From Bordetella parapertussis (lineage in GTDB: Bacteria; Pseudomonadota; Gammaproteobacteria; Burkholderiales; SG8-41): a stretch of DNA of 64,000 bases. The position numbers and the translations under genes are program-made. The stretch spans positions 1 to 64,000 of the forward strand of contig CAMATZ010000031.1 in NCBI GenBank assembly GCA_945861275.1. The letters are read 5' to 3'. Under the pieces are notes generated by a model. It saw only the letters and a list, made by a program, of their open reading frames with translations, was not told the DNA's origin and ran no database searches. Each line of letters opens with the position of its first letter. Position 1 is the first letter of the stretch. Below, piece by piece: positions 25,832-34,699 of the stretch.

Positions 25832-26812
25832 TCACTCAACCTTGATGTTTGTGTCGCGCGCCACACGCGTCCATTTTTCGATTTCAGTACCGAGCATGCG
25901 CGTGAATTCCGCGCTCGGCAGGGGTGAGGGCAGCGCGCCTTCGGCTTCGAGACGTTTCGCCGATTCGGGTTGCGCGAGTATCGCGGCAATATCGCTGTTG
26001 AGTCGCGACACGATGGCAGCGGGCATCGCTGCCGGCCCCAGCACGCCCCACCAGGTATTCATCTCGTAACCGGGCGCGCCCGATTCGGCGAGGGTGGGCA
26101 CCTCCGGCAGCAACGCGGATCGTTGCCGCGTGCTGACGCCCAGCGGCTTCATGCGGCCTGCGCGTATCTGCGCCAGCGTGATGGCGGCGGTGCCGAACAT
26201 GATCTGCACCTGACCGCCGATCAAATCCGTCAGCGCTTGCGCGCCGCCTTTGTAGGGCACATTGACCAATTGCACGCCGGTGATGCGTGAAAACAGTCCG
26301 CCCGCGAAATGGTTGATGCCGCCGGTGCCGGAGATCGCGTAGGTGATGGTATTGGGCTTCGCGGTGGCAAGGTCGATCAGGCCTTTCACATTGTTCGCCG
26401 GGAACGCGCTGTTCGCCACCAGCACCAGCGGCCCTGCGCCGAGTTGCGTGATGGGCGTAAACGATTTCACTGCATCGAACGGCAGTTTGTATACGGCCGC
26501 GTTCATGGTGTGCGAGATCGACATTGCCAGCAGCGTGTGTCCGTCGGGCGCGGCTTTGCTCACCAGTTCGGCGGCAATAATGCCGTTGGCGCCCGGCCGA
26601 TTATCGATCACCACTTGCTGGCCCAGCTGCTCGGTAAGTTTGTTGCCCGTGAAACGCGCAAGCATGTCGGTGCCGCTGCCTGTCGGAAAACCGACGATCA
26701 CGCGTACCGGGCGCACAGGGTAGATCGATTGCGCCTGCGCATGCCCCGCGAGGCTGCTAACGCCCAGCGCAACCACGACCACAAGGCGAAGAAACGGGGC
26801 TGATGCGGGCAT
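25832..26812 (-). CDS. Bug/TctC-type solute-binding protein 8
   Basis: The 326-residue precursor has a signal peptide ending GHAQAQ, VGFPTGSGTDMLAR (TGSG instead of PGGG), APDGHTLL and NVPYKGGAQ. The start at 26812 avoids overlap with the divergent lactonase gene. Its stop abuts the MITE-like element, whose right end is at 25831. It could supply ligand to the lactonase/SDR/dehydratase genes transcribed away from it. Confidence 0.9.
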   Translation of the reverse strand: MPASAPFLRLVVVVALGVSSLAGHAQAQSIYPVRPVRVIVGFPTGSGTDMLARFTGNKLTEQLGQQVVIDNRPGANGIIAAELVSKAAPDGHTLLAMSISHTMNAAVYKLPFDAVKSFTPITQLGAGPLVLVANSAFPANNVKGLIDLATAKPNTITYAISGTGGINHFAGGLFSRITGVQLVNVPYKGGAQALTDLIGGQVQIMFGTAAITLAQIRAGRMKPLGVSTRQRSALLPEVPTLAESGAPGYEMNTWWGVLGPAAMPAAIVSRLNSDIAAILAQPESAKRLEAEGALPSPLPSAEFTRMLGTEIEKWTRVARDTNIKVE

Positions 26813-26905
26813 AGTCAAGGCAGTCAAAGGTTTACACACGACAGGCAGATTTCGTGTAAGTTTAGCAGCCTCCACTGAACCAAACGCGCAGGAGAAATCC
26901 ACATC

Positions 26906-27970
26906 ATGTTTGCCTACGTAGGTTGTTTTACCACCGCGCATCGCAAGGCGCGCGGCAAGGGCATCGGCGTTTACCGCATCGACGCGCCATCCGGCTCATC
27001 GAGCACCTGGTCGCTGGTTGAAGTATTCGAAACCATAGCCAATCCCGGCTATGTCGCGCTCGATAGCAAGCAGCGCTTTCTCTATGCCTCCCATGGCGAC
27101 GGCGATATGGTGAGCGCCTACGCGGTTGATGCGCAAACGCGCAAGCTCAAATTTCTCAATCAACAGCCGAGCAGCGGCGATAACGGGCCGCATCTGACGG
27201 TTGATCCGGGTGATCGTTATGTGGTGGTGGCGAACGGGCCAGGCATTGCCGCGCTGCCGATTAACCAGGACGGCTCGCTCGCGCCGGCCACCGATGCCGT
27301 CGTGCCGCCAGGCAAGGAGGGGCCGTACAAGCGGGAGCAGGGCTTGGGCGCGCATCCGCATCAAGTGGTGTTCGATCCCGCCGGGCGCTTTCTGGTGTCA
27401 CCCGACAAGGGCGTGGATGCGACACACATTTACCGTCTTGACCTTGCCAGCGGCAAACTCGTGCCTAACGATCCGCCGTTTGTTAAATCGCGCTACGGCG
27501 CAGGGCCGCGGCATTTGTCGTTTCATCCGTCCCGACCGTTTGCGTATTTGATTAACGAGCTCGATTCGACGGTAACAACGTATCAGTGGGATGCGGTGCG
27601 CGGCACGTTGACGCCGGTGCATATCATCACAACGACACCGGCTACGTTTGTGGGCGACAACACCGGCGCCGAGATCGCGGTTGTGCCATCCGGTAAATTT
27701 GTTTATGTATCGAACCGAGGACACAACAGCATTGCGACGTTTGCCGTTGATGCCAAAGATGGCACGCTCGCCCACGTTGGATGGGAATCGACGCAAGGCA
27801 GCAAACCGCGCTTTTTCGCGCTCGATCCTGCCGGCGAAAACTTGTACGTGGCGAATGAAGACAGCGATACCATAGTCGCGTTTAAACTCGACGCGGCGAG
27901 CGGCAAGCCGGTGCCCACGGGTTTGATTATCGCTACCGGCTCGCCTTCGTGTATTGCTTTCTCATCATAG
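26906..27970 (+). CDS. Lactonase-family seven-bladed beta-propeller protein
   Basis: The 354-residue protein fits the 6-phosphogluconolactonase (Pgl)-type propeller family: repeated blades with YVAN/YVSN strands, a GLGAHPHQVVFDPAGRF segment and GPRHLSFHPS. Members hydrolyse sugar lactones or muconolactone-like compounds in the cytoplasm. AGGAG precedes ATG at 26906. The following SDR and enolase-superfamily genes suggest a sugar-acid route: lactone opening, dehydrogenation, dehydration. Confidence 0.85.
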   Translation: MFAYVGCFTTAHRKARGKGIGVYRIDAPSGSSSTWSLVEVFETIANPGYVALDSKQRFLYASHGDGDMVSAYAVDAQTRKLKFLNQQPSSGDNGPHLTVDPGDRYVVVANGPGIAALPINQDGSLAPATDAVVPPGKEGPYKREQGLGAHPHQVVFDPAGRFLVSPDKGVDATHIYRLDLASGKLVPNDPPFVKSRYGAGPRHLSFHPSRPFAYLINELDSTVTTYQWDAVRGTLTPVHIITTTPATFVGDNTGAEIAVVPSGKFVYVSNRGHNSIATFAVDAKDGTLAHVGWESTQGSKPRFFALDPAGENLYVANEDSDTIVAFKLDAASGKPVPTGLIIATGSPSCIAFSS

Positions 27971-28023
27971 TCGCCTAGCAGAAAATATTAATAAAAACAA
28001 ATACTTACAAAAGGATACCAACC

Positions 28024-28815
28024 ATGGATCTGGAACTCAAAAACAAAGTTGCCATCGTCGGCGGCGCGAGCAAAGGCCTGGGCCGCGCGTGCGCGCAAGT
28101 GCTGGCTGAAGAAGGCATGAAAGTGGTGATGTGCAGCCGCAGTCAGGCCGATCTTGAACAGGCGGCGCAGGATATTCGTGCCAAGACCAAAGCGGATGTA
28201 TTCGTGTTCGCCGGCGACCTGGAAAAAAACGACACCATCCAAAAATTGTTTGCCGCTGCCGCCGAAAAATACGGACGCATCGATGTGCTGGTGAGCAACT
28301 CCGGTGGTCCGCCGCTGGCGAAATCCATTGATGCGACCGAAGAACAATGGGCGATAGCGGTGCAGCGCTCGCTGCTTTTTTTCGCGCGCATGTCGCGTGA
28401 GGCGCTGCCGCATATGCGCCAGCAAAAAAGCGGACGCATCATCAACATCCTCGCCAGCACGGTGTATCAGCCGATACCGAATCTGGCGCTGTCGGGCGCC
28501 ACGCGCATGGGCGTGGTGGCGTTTGCGAAAAGTCTTGCCGATGAAGTCGGGCGTGACGGCATACTGGTCAACAACGTGTGTCCCGGCTCATTGCTGAGCG
28601 AACGCATGCTCGGCAACGTCACCGCGCGCGCCAAGGAGCTGGGCATCTCATTGGAGAAAGCGCTGGAAGAGCGCGCCAGGGAAACGGCGGTTGGCCGCAT
28701 TGGCGATCCATGCGAGCTGGCGAATCTGGTGGCGTTTCTGGCGTCGGGTAAGTCGAGCTACATTACCGGCACCACCATACGTGTCGATGGCGGGCTGGTG
28801 CGTTCGGTGCTGTAA
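28024..28815 (+). CDS. SDR-family protein with altered active site
   Basis: The 263-residue protein has a normal cofactor loop (GGASKGLG) and the C-terminal ITGTTIRVDGG, but the position of the catalytic YxxxK reads SGATR in NLALSGATRMG. The Tyr and Lys therefore appear replaced by Ser and Arg. A subgroup of FabG-like SDRs carries this change; its chemistry is not clear to me. AAGGA is well placed before ATG at 28024. It lies between the lactonase and the dehydratase genes. Confidence 0.85.
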   Translation: MDLELKNKVAIVGGASKGLGRACAQVLAEEGMKVVMCSRSQADLEQAAQDIRAKTKADVFVFAGDLEKNDTIQKLFAAAAEKYGRIDVLVSNSGGPPLAKSIDATEEQWAIAVQRSLLFFARMSREALPHMRQQKSGRIINILASTVYQPIPNLALSGATRMGVVAFAKSLADEVGRDGILVNNVCPGSLLSERMLGNVTARAKELGISLEKALEERARETAVGRIGDPCELANLVAFLASGKSSYITGTTIRVDGGLVRSVL

Positions 28816-28823
28816 CTAAAGAT

Positions 28824-28934
28824 CGTCATTCCGGCGGAAGCCGGAATCCAGTGCGTTCAATCATGCGAAGCATCTCGAATCATGATCCTGCGGATCGAGT
28901 TACGTACTGGATTCCGGCTTTCGCCGGAATGACG
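28824..28934. repeat. REP-like double hairpin (CGTCATTCCGGCG type)
   Basis: The outer arms CGTCATTCCGGCGGAAGCCGG and the complementary right end form a long foldback with inner palindromes. It is closest to the unit at 58805-58914, sharing ATCCAGTGCGTTCAATNATG. It fills most of the 193-base gap before the dehydratase gene. Confidence 0.8.
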
Positions 28935-29008
28935 GAAGTGGTGGGGCGCCAGTCCTGTGTTCAACAGTGGTTGATTACTTTTCCACGATCAAATAACGGA
29001 TTTTAAAA

Positions 29009-30232
29009 ATGAAAATCACCAAACTAGAAACCTTCGTCGTCGATGGCGGCTGGCGCGCATGGACTTACGTCAAAGTCGAAACCGATGAGGGCATTACCGG
29101 CTGGGGCGAATGCTCCGACACGCGCGTGCCCCATGCCGTGTGTGGCGCGGTACGTGATTTCTCGACGATTCTCATAGGGCAGGATCCGCGCGCGTACGAG
29201 GCGCGCTTCATCGACATGGCGCGCATGACGCGCTCCAGCTCCGGCGGCATCGTGGCGCGGGCGATGGCGGGCATTGAATGTGCGCTGGTGGACATTGCGG
29301 CGCGCGCCCGTAATATTTCGGTGGTTGAACTCCTCGGCGGGCCGACGCGCGACAAGGTGCGGCTCTACTGGTCGCACTGCGGCACCACGCGCGTGCGCCA
29401 TCACGAGATGGTGGGCGCGCCGCCGATTAATAGCTGGGCCGATGTCACCGCGCTCGGCAAGGAAGTCGTCGCACGCGGCTTCACTGCGCTCAAAACCAAT
29501 ATCGTGATGCCGGGCCAGAACGGCACCTGGTTCAGCGGCTTTGGCGGTTTTGGCGTCACCATGGGGCCGACCGACGATTGGGCGCCGAACGGACTGATCG
29601 CGCATATCGAAAAACACATCGGCACCCTGCGCGACGCGGTAGGCCCGGATGTCGATATCAACCTTGACCTTAATTGGCATTTCAAGCCCGAAGCGTGCAT
29701 GCGTATTGCCAAGGCGCTGGAGCCATTCAACCTGCACTGGCTGGAGATCGACACCATCGATGCGGACGCGCTGGCGCAAATCAAGCAATCGACCAGCACG
29801 CGCATTTGCACCGGTGAGACGCTGATCCACATGAACGGGTATCTGCCGTTTTTTCAGCGCCACGCCGCCGATGTGTTCATGATCGATGTGCCGTGGAACG
29901 GCATTGTGCAGGGCAAAAAGGTCGGCGATCTGGCGGCGACGTTTCAGCATAATGTCGCCCCCCACAATCACTACAGCCATCTTTCCACGCACATGAGTGC
30001 GGCCCTGTGTGCGACGCTGGGCAATGTGCGCATCATGGAAATCGACATCGACGACGTGCCGTGGAAAGACGAGCTGGTGACCCACGTGCCGGAGATCATT
30101 GCCGGCCACATGACGATTCCCCAGGGGCCGGGCTGGGGCACGGCGGTGAACGAAGCCGTCGCACGTGCGCATCCGTGGGATGCCGGCAAGACGCTGCACA
30201 CCAAAAATCTGTCGCCGGCGAAGAGTTTTTAA
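29009..30232 (+). CDS. Mandelate racemase/muconate lactonizing (enolase superfamily) enzyme
   Basis: The 407-residue protein has an N-terminal capping domain (residues 1-120) and a barrel with the metal ligands in order: Asp in NLDLNWH, Glu in HWLEIDT and Glu in CTGETL. A likely acid/base His is in APHNHYSH, as in galactonate-dehydratase-like members, with a Lys in FTALKTN. It probably dehydrates a sugar acid to a 2-keto-3-deoxy acid. The upstream lactonase and SDR support this. The exact sugar is not determined. Confidence 0.85.
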   Translation: MKITKLETFVVDGGWRAWTYVKVETDEGITGWGECSDTRVPHAVCGAVRDFSTILIGQDPRAYEARFIDMARMTRSSSGGIVARAMAGIECALVDIAARARNISVVELLGGPTRDKVRLYWSHCGTTRVRHHEMVGAPPINSWADVTALGKEVVARGFTALKTNIVMPGQNGTWFSGFGGFGVTMGPTDDWAPNGLIAHIEKHIGTLRDAVGPDVDINLDLNWHFKPEACMRIAKALEPFNLHWLEIDTIDADALAQIKQSTSTRICTGETLIHMNGYLPFFQRHAADVFMIDVPWNGIVQGKKVGDLAATFQHNVAPHNHYSHLSTHMSAALCATLGNVRIMEIDIDDVPWKDELVTHVPEIIAGHMTIPQGPGWGTAVNEAVARAHPWDAGKTLHTKNLSPAKSF

Positions 30233-30241
30233 GCCGCAGCG

Positions 30242-30445
30242 CTAATCCGGCATGAACGCCAGTAGTTTGTCCGGCTCCGAGACGATGCTGCTCACCCATT
30301 CCACGTCGGGAACGCAGCCGCCGGAAATGTCGAAAATGATATAGCCGTCCACAGACAGTTGGATATTATTGATGCTGACGGGGCTTAATGCGCCGCCGAA
30401 CAATTGATGCTCGATAAAACTCTTGGCCACGCGCAGCTTTGCCAT
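30242..30445 (-). CDS. Small hypothetical protein
   Basis: The 67-residue protein has no signal or clear motif; it contains a VDGYIIFDISGGCVPD segment. A GGAG ribosome-binding site lies just upstream of its ATG, and its stop is nine bases from that of the converging dehydratase gene. It is probably real, but of unknown function. Confidence 0.6.
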   Translation of the reverse strand: MAKLRVAKSFIEHQLFGGALSPVSINNIQLSVDGYIIFDISGGCVPDVEWVSSIVSEPDKLLAFMPD

Positions 30446-30602
30446 ACTCCGTCTCCTGTCAACCAGCGCTCGTCACAACCCGTCAAATTGTCTGCAATCA
30501 AACGCCACCGCACGGTGTTTGTCAATTCACGCTTGACTATACCCTGGCGCTGACGGAAGCTTTCTTATTCTGATTTCGCTACCAATCGAGGGGATATTGA
30601 CC

Positions 30603-31490
30603 ATGGAACGCAAGAAAGCCAGTGATTTTCCACCGGAAGTTCTCAGACTGTTTGACGGTTATGTGCATGGCAGCAAGAGCCGCCGTGAGTTTCTGGATGA
30701 GGCAGCAAAGTTCGCCGTGGGCGGTGTGACAGCCGCTGCCATGCTGCAAAGCCTGCAACCCAATTTCGCGTGGGCGCAGCAGGTCAAAAAGGATGATTCG
30801 CGCATCAAGACCGAGTATCTCGAATACGACTCGCCGCAGGGCCACGGCAAAATGCGCGGCTATTTAGCCGCGCCTGCGAAGGCCAGCGGCAAGCTGCCCG
30901 GCGTGTATGTGGTGCACGAGAATCGCGGTCTGAATCCCTACATCGAAGACGTGGCGCGTCGACTCGCACTGCTGAATTTCGTCGCGTTCGCGCCCGACAC
31001 CTTGTTTCCAGTGGGCGGTTATCCCGGCGATGAGGACACAGGGCGCGCACTTTTCGCCAAGCAGGACACCAAGAAGCGCATCGAAGACCTGGTGACGGGC
31101 ACCAGCGTGTTGAAGGCGCGACCGGAATGCACCGGCAAAATCGGCACGGTGGGATTTTGCTTCGGCGGCGGCATCGTCAATCTGCTGGCAACACGTTTGC
31201 CTGACCTCGCGGCCGGCGTGGCCTACTACGGCGTGCAACCTGCGGCAAGCGATGTGCCGAAGATCAAGGCGGCGCTGATGATCCAGAATGCGTCGGACGA
31301 TCCGCGCATCAATGACGGCTGGCCGCCGTATGAGGCTGCGCTGAAGGCCAACAACGTGCGCTACGAGTGGTTCAGTTATCCGAATACGCAGCATGGTTTT
31401 CACAACGACACCACGCCGCGCTACGACGAAGCAGCGGCCAAACTGTCGTGGCAACGCACGGTGGATTTTTTCAACAAGCATTTGCGATAA
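30603..31490 (+). CDS. Dienelactone hydrolase family protein with Tat-like leader
   Basis: The 295-residue alpha/beta hydrolase has the Cys nucleophile of dienelactone hydrolase in GFCFGGG (C186), with D232 and H264 (TQHGF) completing the triad and E106 in VVHENRG. The N-terminus carries SRREFLDEAAKF and a Gly/Ala-rich hydrophobic stretch up to residue 60, which looks like a twin-arginine signal preceded by a 25-residue extension. It may therefore act in the periplasm. The TPP enzyme follows after 11 bases, so both are probably one transcript. Confidence 0.88.
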   Translation: MERKKASDFPPEVLRLFDGYVHGSKSRREFLDEAAKFAVGGVTAAAMLQSLQPNFAWAQQVKKDDSRIKTEYLEYDSPQGHGKMRGYLAAPAKASGKLPGVYVVHENRGLNPYIEDVARRLALLNFVAFAPDTLFPVGGYPGDEDTGRALFAKQDTKKRIEDLVTGTSVLKARPECTGKIGTVGFCFGGGIVNLLATRLPDLAAGVAYYGVQPAASDVPKIKAALMIQNASDDPRINDGWPPYEAALKANNVRYEWFSYPNTQHGFHNDTTPRYDEAAAKLSWQRTVDFFNKHLR

Positions 31491-31501
31491 GGATGGTTGC
31501 A

Positions 31502-33172
31502 ATGGATAGCACCGAGCACAAGACAAGCGTCACTGGCTCCCGCGCGATGGTGGATGCGCTGCTGCGCGAAGGCATCGATCACGTCTTCGGCATTCCGGGC
31601 ACGCAAAACCTGGCGTTCCTCGACGCGCTGCGCGACACGCGGGAGATACGCTTCATCCTCACGCGCCACGAGCAGGGCGCCGCGTTCATGGCGCTCGGCT
31701 TTGCGCGCGCGCGCAACGCGCCTGCGGTGGTCACCGCGACTGAAGGCCCGGGCCTCACCAATCTGGTGACTGCGATTGCAGCCGCGAACAAAGGCAACGT
31801 GCCGCTGATCAGCATCTGCGGTGTGCAGGAAAGTGAGATGCGCGAGCGCGACGCCACACAGGATCTTGACCAGATTCCGTTCATGCGTCCGATTACCAAG
31901 TGGGCCTACAGCATTCCCTATCCCGAACGGATACAGGAGATGGTGCGCAAGGCGTTTCGCGTGGCGCTGACCGAGCCGCAGGGCCCGACGCACCTGGAAG
32001 CACCGAACGAAGTGATGCTGCAAAAAGTAAAGGTTGAAGCCATTGCGCCCGCCGCCTATCGCGCCACCGTGCCGGCGGTGTGTGACCCTGCACAACTCGA
32101 TGCGGCGTGGGCACTCATCGCCAAGGCCGAGCGCCCGCTGTTTGTAGTGGGTCGCGGCGTGATGAAAGAAAAAGTTATCGGTGAGATGGAAAAACTCGCC
32201 ACCGCCAGCGGCATTCCCGTGGCGGTATTGCAGTATTCGCCCGATGGGTTCCCCTCAACGCATGCGCTGGCGCTCGGTCCGCTGGGGCGCAACGGGTTTT
32301 CAAGCGCCAACAAGAATGCTCCCAAGGCCGACGTCATTGTCGCCGTCGGCTCGCACTTCGATGTGTTTTCGACCATGTACAAGTACGGCGTGTTCAGCGC
32401 GAATGCAAAAATCATTCACCACACCGCTGCACCGGGACAAATCGGCATCATATTCCCGGTGGAAATGGGCGTAGCCGGTTCCTCGGCCAGTTTCATCAAA
32501 GGCCTGGCTGAACGTGCGGGCAAATCCGGCGCGCGCAAGCCGTGGGTCGATGTTGCTAAAGCGCGCGCTGATTTCGATGCAGAGCTCAGTGCCGTGCTCA
32601 CGCCTGATGCGATGCCGATTCAATCACAGTGGGTTGCGCACGTGATACGCAAAGTGTTGCCGAAAAACGGCATCTGCGTGGTGGATGCCGGCAACGGCGG
32701 CAAACATGTGCGCAGTTACTTCAAGAGCTACGAGCCGTTTACGTTTATGTGTATCGACGACTGGGCGTCAGTCGGCGGATCGTTCCCGATAGCACTCGGC
32801 GCCAAGCTCGCGTGTCCTGAGCGGCCGGTGATTTCTGCCTCGGGTGACATGGGGATCATGTGCAACATCGGCGAACTGGAAACCGCGGTGCGCGAAAACA
32901 TTCCGGTGGTGCATGTGATCTTCAACGATGAAGGCCTTGGTAACGAGCGTGCGTTCCAGAACGAACACTTCGGCGGGCGCTTCTTCGCGGTGGATTACAA
33001 AAACCCCGACTTCGGCGCGCTGGCAAAAGTGTTCGGCGCGTACGGTGAGCGCGTCACCAAACCCGGCGATCTCGAAGGCGCAATCCAGCGTGCGCTGGCG
33101 AGCGGCAAGCCTGCATTAATCGACGTGATGATCGATCAGAATACGCTGGCACCGGTGGTGTTCAAACAGTAG
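31502..33172 (+). CDS. Thiamine-diphosphate-dependent enzyme, acetolactate-synthase-like (second)
   Basis: The 556-residue cytoplasmic protein has catalytic E57 (RHEQGAA), a central domain, and the TPP/Mg site from GDMG (448-451) to FNDEG. Asn-Asp replaces the more common Asn-Asn, and Met replaces the second Gly of GDG. It likely decarboxylates or ligates a 2-oxo acid. ATG at 31502 is selected because AAGGA lies eight bases before it. Co-transcription with the dienelactone-hydrolase-like gene suggests they act on one substrate. Confidence 0.88.
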   Translation: MDSTEHKTSVTGSRAMVDALLREGIDHVFGIPGTQNLAFLDALRDTREIRFILTRHEQGAAFMALGFARARNAPAVVTATEGPGLTNLVTAIAAANKGNVPLISICGVQESEMRERDATQDLDQIPFMRPITKWAYSIPYPERIQEMVRKAFRVALTEPQGPTHLEAPNEVMLQKVKVEAIAPAAYRATVPAVCDPAQLDAAWALIAKAERPLFVVGRGVMKEKVIGEMEKLATASGIPVAVLQYSPDGFPSTHALALGPLGRNGFSSANKNAPKADVIVAVGSHFDVFSTMYKYGVFSANAKIIHHTAAPGQIGIIFPVEMGVAGSSASFIKGLAERAGKSGARKPWVDVAKARADFDAELSAVLTPDAMPIQSQWVAHVIRKVLPKNGICVVDAGNGGKHVRSYFKSYEPFTFMCIDDWASVGGSFPIALGAKLACPERPVISASGDMGIMCNIGELETAVRENIPVVHVIFNDEGLGNERAFQNEHFGGRFFAVDYKNPDFGALAKVFGAYGERVTKPGDLEGAIQRALASGKPALIDVMIDQNTLAPVVFKQ

Positions 33173-33179
33173 CAAGAAC

Positions 33180-33590
33180 TCAACTTCGTCTCTTACGCGC
33201 AGCCGCAGCCACCCGCGGCAACAGGCTGGGGTGCAACACGCCGAGTTTCGGCGTTTGTCCATAAGGCGCGCCGGGCGCGGGTGCGAACCATGCGTCGTTG
33301 TAGGGCAAGAATTCCGGGCGCTGCGTGTTGAACTTGGTGGGGTAACTCAATCCCGACAGCGCGTATGCACCACTGTCCTCCGGCGTGATCGCAAACTCGC
33401 CGGGATACAGTTGGTTGAGTTTTTGGCTGGTGCCATAAATAACTTCAACCGCAGGCTCGCCACGCAACACGCCCACATCAACCACCAACGCCGGACGTGG
33501 TTTCGGTCCGGGTTTGGCAAACCCCTCATACGGAAACCAGCACCACACGATATCGCCCACATCCGGCAGCGCGAAGCGTCGAGCCGCCAT
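33180..33590 (-). CDS. PemK/MazF-like toxin candidate
   Basis: The 136-residue protein starts with a MazF/PemK-type strand (VGDIVWCWFPY, then a GPKPRPALVV segment), the part that in the family carries the conserved Arg-Pro-Ala. Such toxins cut mRNA. Its ATG overlaps the TGA of the upstream small gene (TGATG), as in toxin-antitoxin operons. It is somewhat longer than typical MazF (about 110), with an extra Pro-rich tail. A TTG at 33593 is a less likely start. Confidence 0.7.
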   Translation of the reverse strand: MAARRFALPDVGDIVWCWFPYEGFAKPGPKPRPALVVDVGVLRGEPAVEVIYGTSQKLNQLYPGEFAITPEDSGAYALSGLSYPTKFNTQRPEFLPYNDAWFAPAPGAPYGQTPKLGVLHPSLLPRVAAAARKRRS

Positions 33591-33895
33591 CAATACAGGC
33601 GCTTGCGCGAGCTGCTAAACCCCTGTTGCGGCACTTGCTTTCCGATAGCGCGATATTGGTCGTCAGTCAGCGGGCCGTTGTCCACCTCATAACGCGGCAG
33701 TGTTTGCCGCGCCAGTTGCGCCAGTGCCACGTGGATCACCTGAGTTTCGGAAACGCCCAGTGTTTCGGCAAGACTGATCGCTGTCTCGCGCGAGACGCCC
33801 AGTGCGGAATCTTTTTCGCGATAGCGCAACAGAATGCCGGAAGCGGGCGGCTTTTTGTGGCGGGTGGTGGTTTTTGCAGGCATGCGAAACTTCAT
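33590..33895 (-). CDS. Putative antitoxin of the PemK/MazF-like pair
   Basis: The 101-residue basic protein contains a helix-rich central segment (SLAETLGVSETQVIHVALAQLA) resembling a ribbon-helix-helix DNA-binding module. It is encoded first and overlaps the toxin start, the usual order for an autoregulated pair. A palindrome at 33907-33923 just upstream is a candidate binding site. Assignment rests on position and size more than on similarity. Confidence 0.6.
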   Translation of the reverse strand: MKFRMPAKTTTRHKKPPASGILLRYREKDSALGVSRETAISLAETLGVSETQVIHVALAQLARQTLPRYEVDNGPLTDDQYRAIGKQVPQQGFSSSRKRLY

Positions 33896-33906
33896 ACTAT
33901 TAACGA

Positions 33907-33923
33907 GATATCAAAAGTATATC
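33907..33923. promoter_or_regulatory. Candidate operator palindrome of the toxin-antitoxin pair
   Basis: GATATCAAAAGTATATC is an imperfect palindrome 12 bases upstream of the antitoxin ATG, inside an AT-rich stretch that contrasts with the GC-rich surroundings. Autoregulation by the antitoxin is typical of such pairs. Confidence 0.35.
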
Positions 33924-34015
33924 ATAATATGAAAGCCGTTTCAGAGGATGTCATAACACCCCTTCCTCGACGATAATGTGCAATTCCCACTGCTAACGGA
34001 AAGAAGGAGCACCTT

Positions 34016-34585
34016 ATGGTTCGACGCGTAGTCACCGGCCACGACGCAAACGGCAAGGCCATTGTTACCTCAGATGGCCCGGCGCCATTCGTGATGACCA
34101 ATCCGGCGCGCCCCGGTTACGTTTCCACCGACATCTGGCGCACCAGTGCCACGCCCACGCCGATCGTGGCGAAACACGCAGAACCCACGCTGGGGCCGCG
34201 GCGGCAAATGCCGGAGAAAAGCGGCACCGTGTTCCGCATCAACCGCATCTTGCCGGAGACCAGCGAGATCCGCGACATGAGTCCGGAACAATCGAAAAAA
34301 CTGTTCGCAGCGCTGGGCAACGAGCAGGCATCGACCTTCGGCAGGAACGGGCGCCATCCGCTGATGCATCGCACCGAGACCATAGACTACGTGCTGATCC
34401 TCGCGGGTGAAATATACTGCGTGCTCGACGATAGCGAAGTGCTGCTAAAGACCGGCGACACGATGATTCAGTGCGGCACCAATCACGCCTGGAGCAACCG
34501 CTCCAATGCACCGTGCGATATCGTGTTCATACTCATCGATGGCCAGTTTGATCCTGCGCTGGCGGGGAAGTTGGAAGGGCACTAA
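34016..34585 (+). CDS. Cupin-domain protein
   Basis: The 189-residue protein ends with a cupin barrel: YVLILAGEIYCVLDD (first motif) and GDTMIQCGTNHAWSN (second motif with His). The first motif lacks the usual HxH, so metal binding is uncertain. Proteins of this type occur beside catabolic genes and may bind or isomerise small acids. AAGGAG at 34004-34009 supports the start. Confidence 0.8.
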   Translation: MVRRVVTGHDANGKAIVTSDGPAPFVMTNPARPGYVSTDIWRTSATPTPIVAKHAEPTLGPRRQMPEKSGTVFRINRILPETSEIRDMSPEQSKKLFAALGNEQASTFGRNGRHPLMHRTETIDYVLILAGEIYCVLDDSEVLLKTGDTMIQCGTNHAWSNRSNAPCDIVFILIDGQFDPALAGKLEGH

Positions 34586-34589
34586 GACC

Positions 34590-34616
34590 CGTCATGCTGG
34601 CGGACGCCAGCATCCA
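34590..34616. repeat. Single REP-like hairpin
   Basis: CGTCATGCTGGCG faces CGCCAGCATCC five bases after the cupin stop codon. It is a half unit of the REP-like family and could serve as a terminator. It opens the 318-base gap 34586-34903, which otherwise holds only the repeat at 34700-34852. Confidence 0.6.
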
Positions 34617-34699
34617 TTGCGTAAACACAGTGGGAGGTGTTAGACCTTTCGTTTACGCTATTGAAGATTGCATTACCTCGTGACAAATTCGCGCTCGGT

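Noticed and set aside
25597-25989. Minus-strand 130-residue frame in the MITE-like element
   Set aside because: It runs through the right terminus into the 3' end of the Bug gene in another frame and has no transposase motif.
29024-30199. 391-residue antisense frame across the enolase-superfamily gene
   Set aside because: It is an Arg/His/Ala-rich antisense shadow caused by GC-rich codons; the plus-strand enzyme has complete metal ligands.
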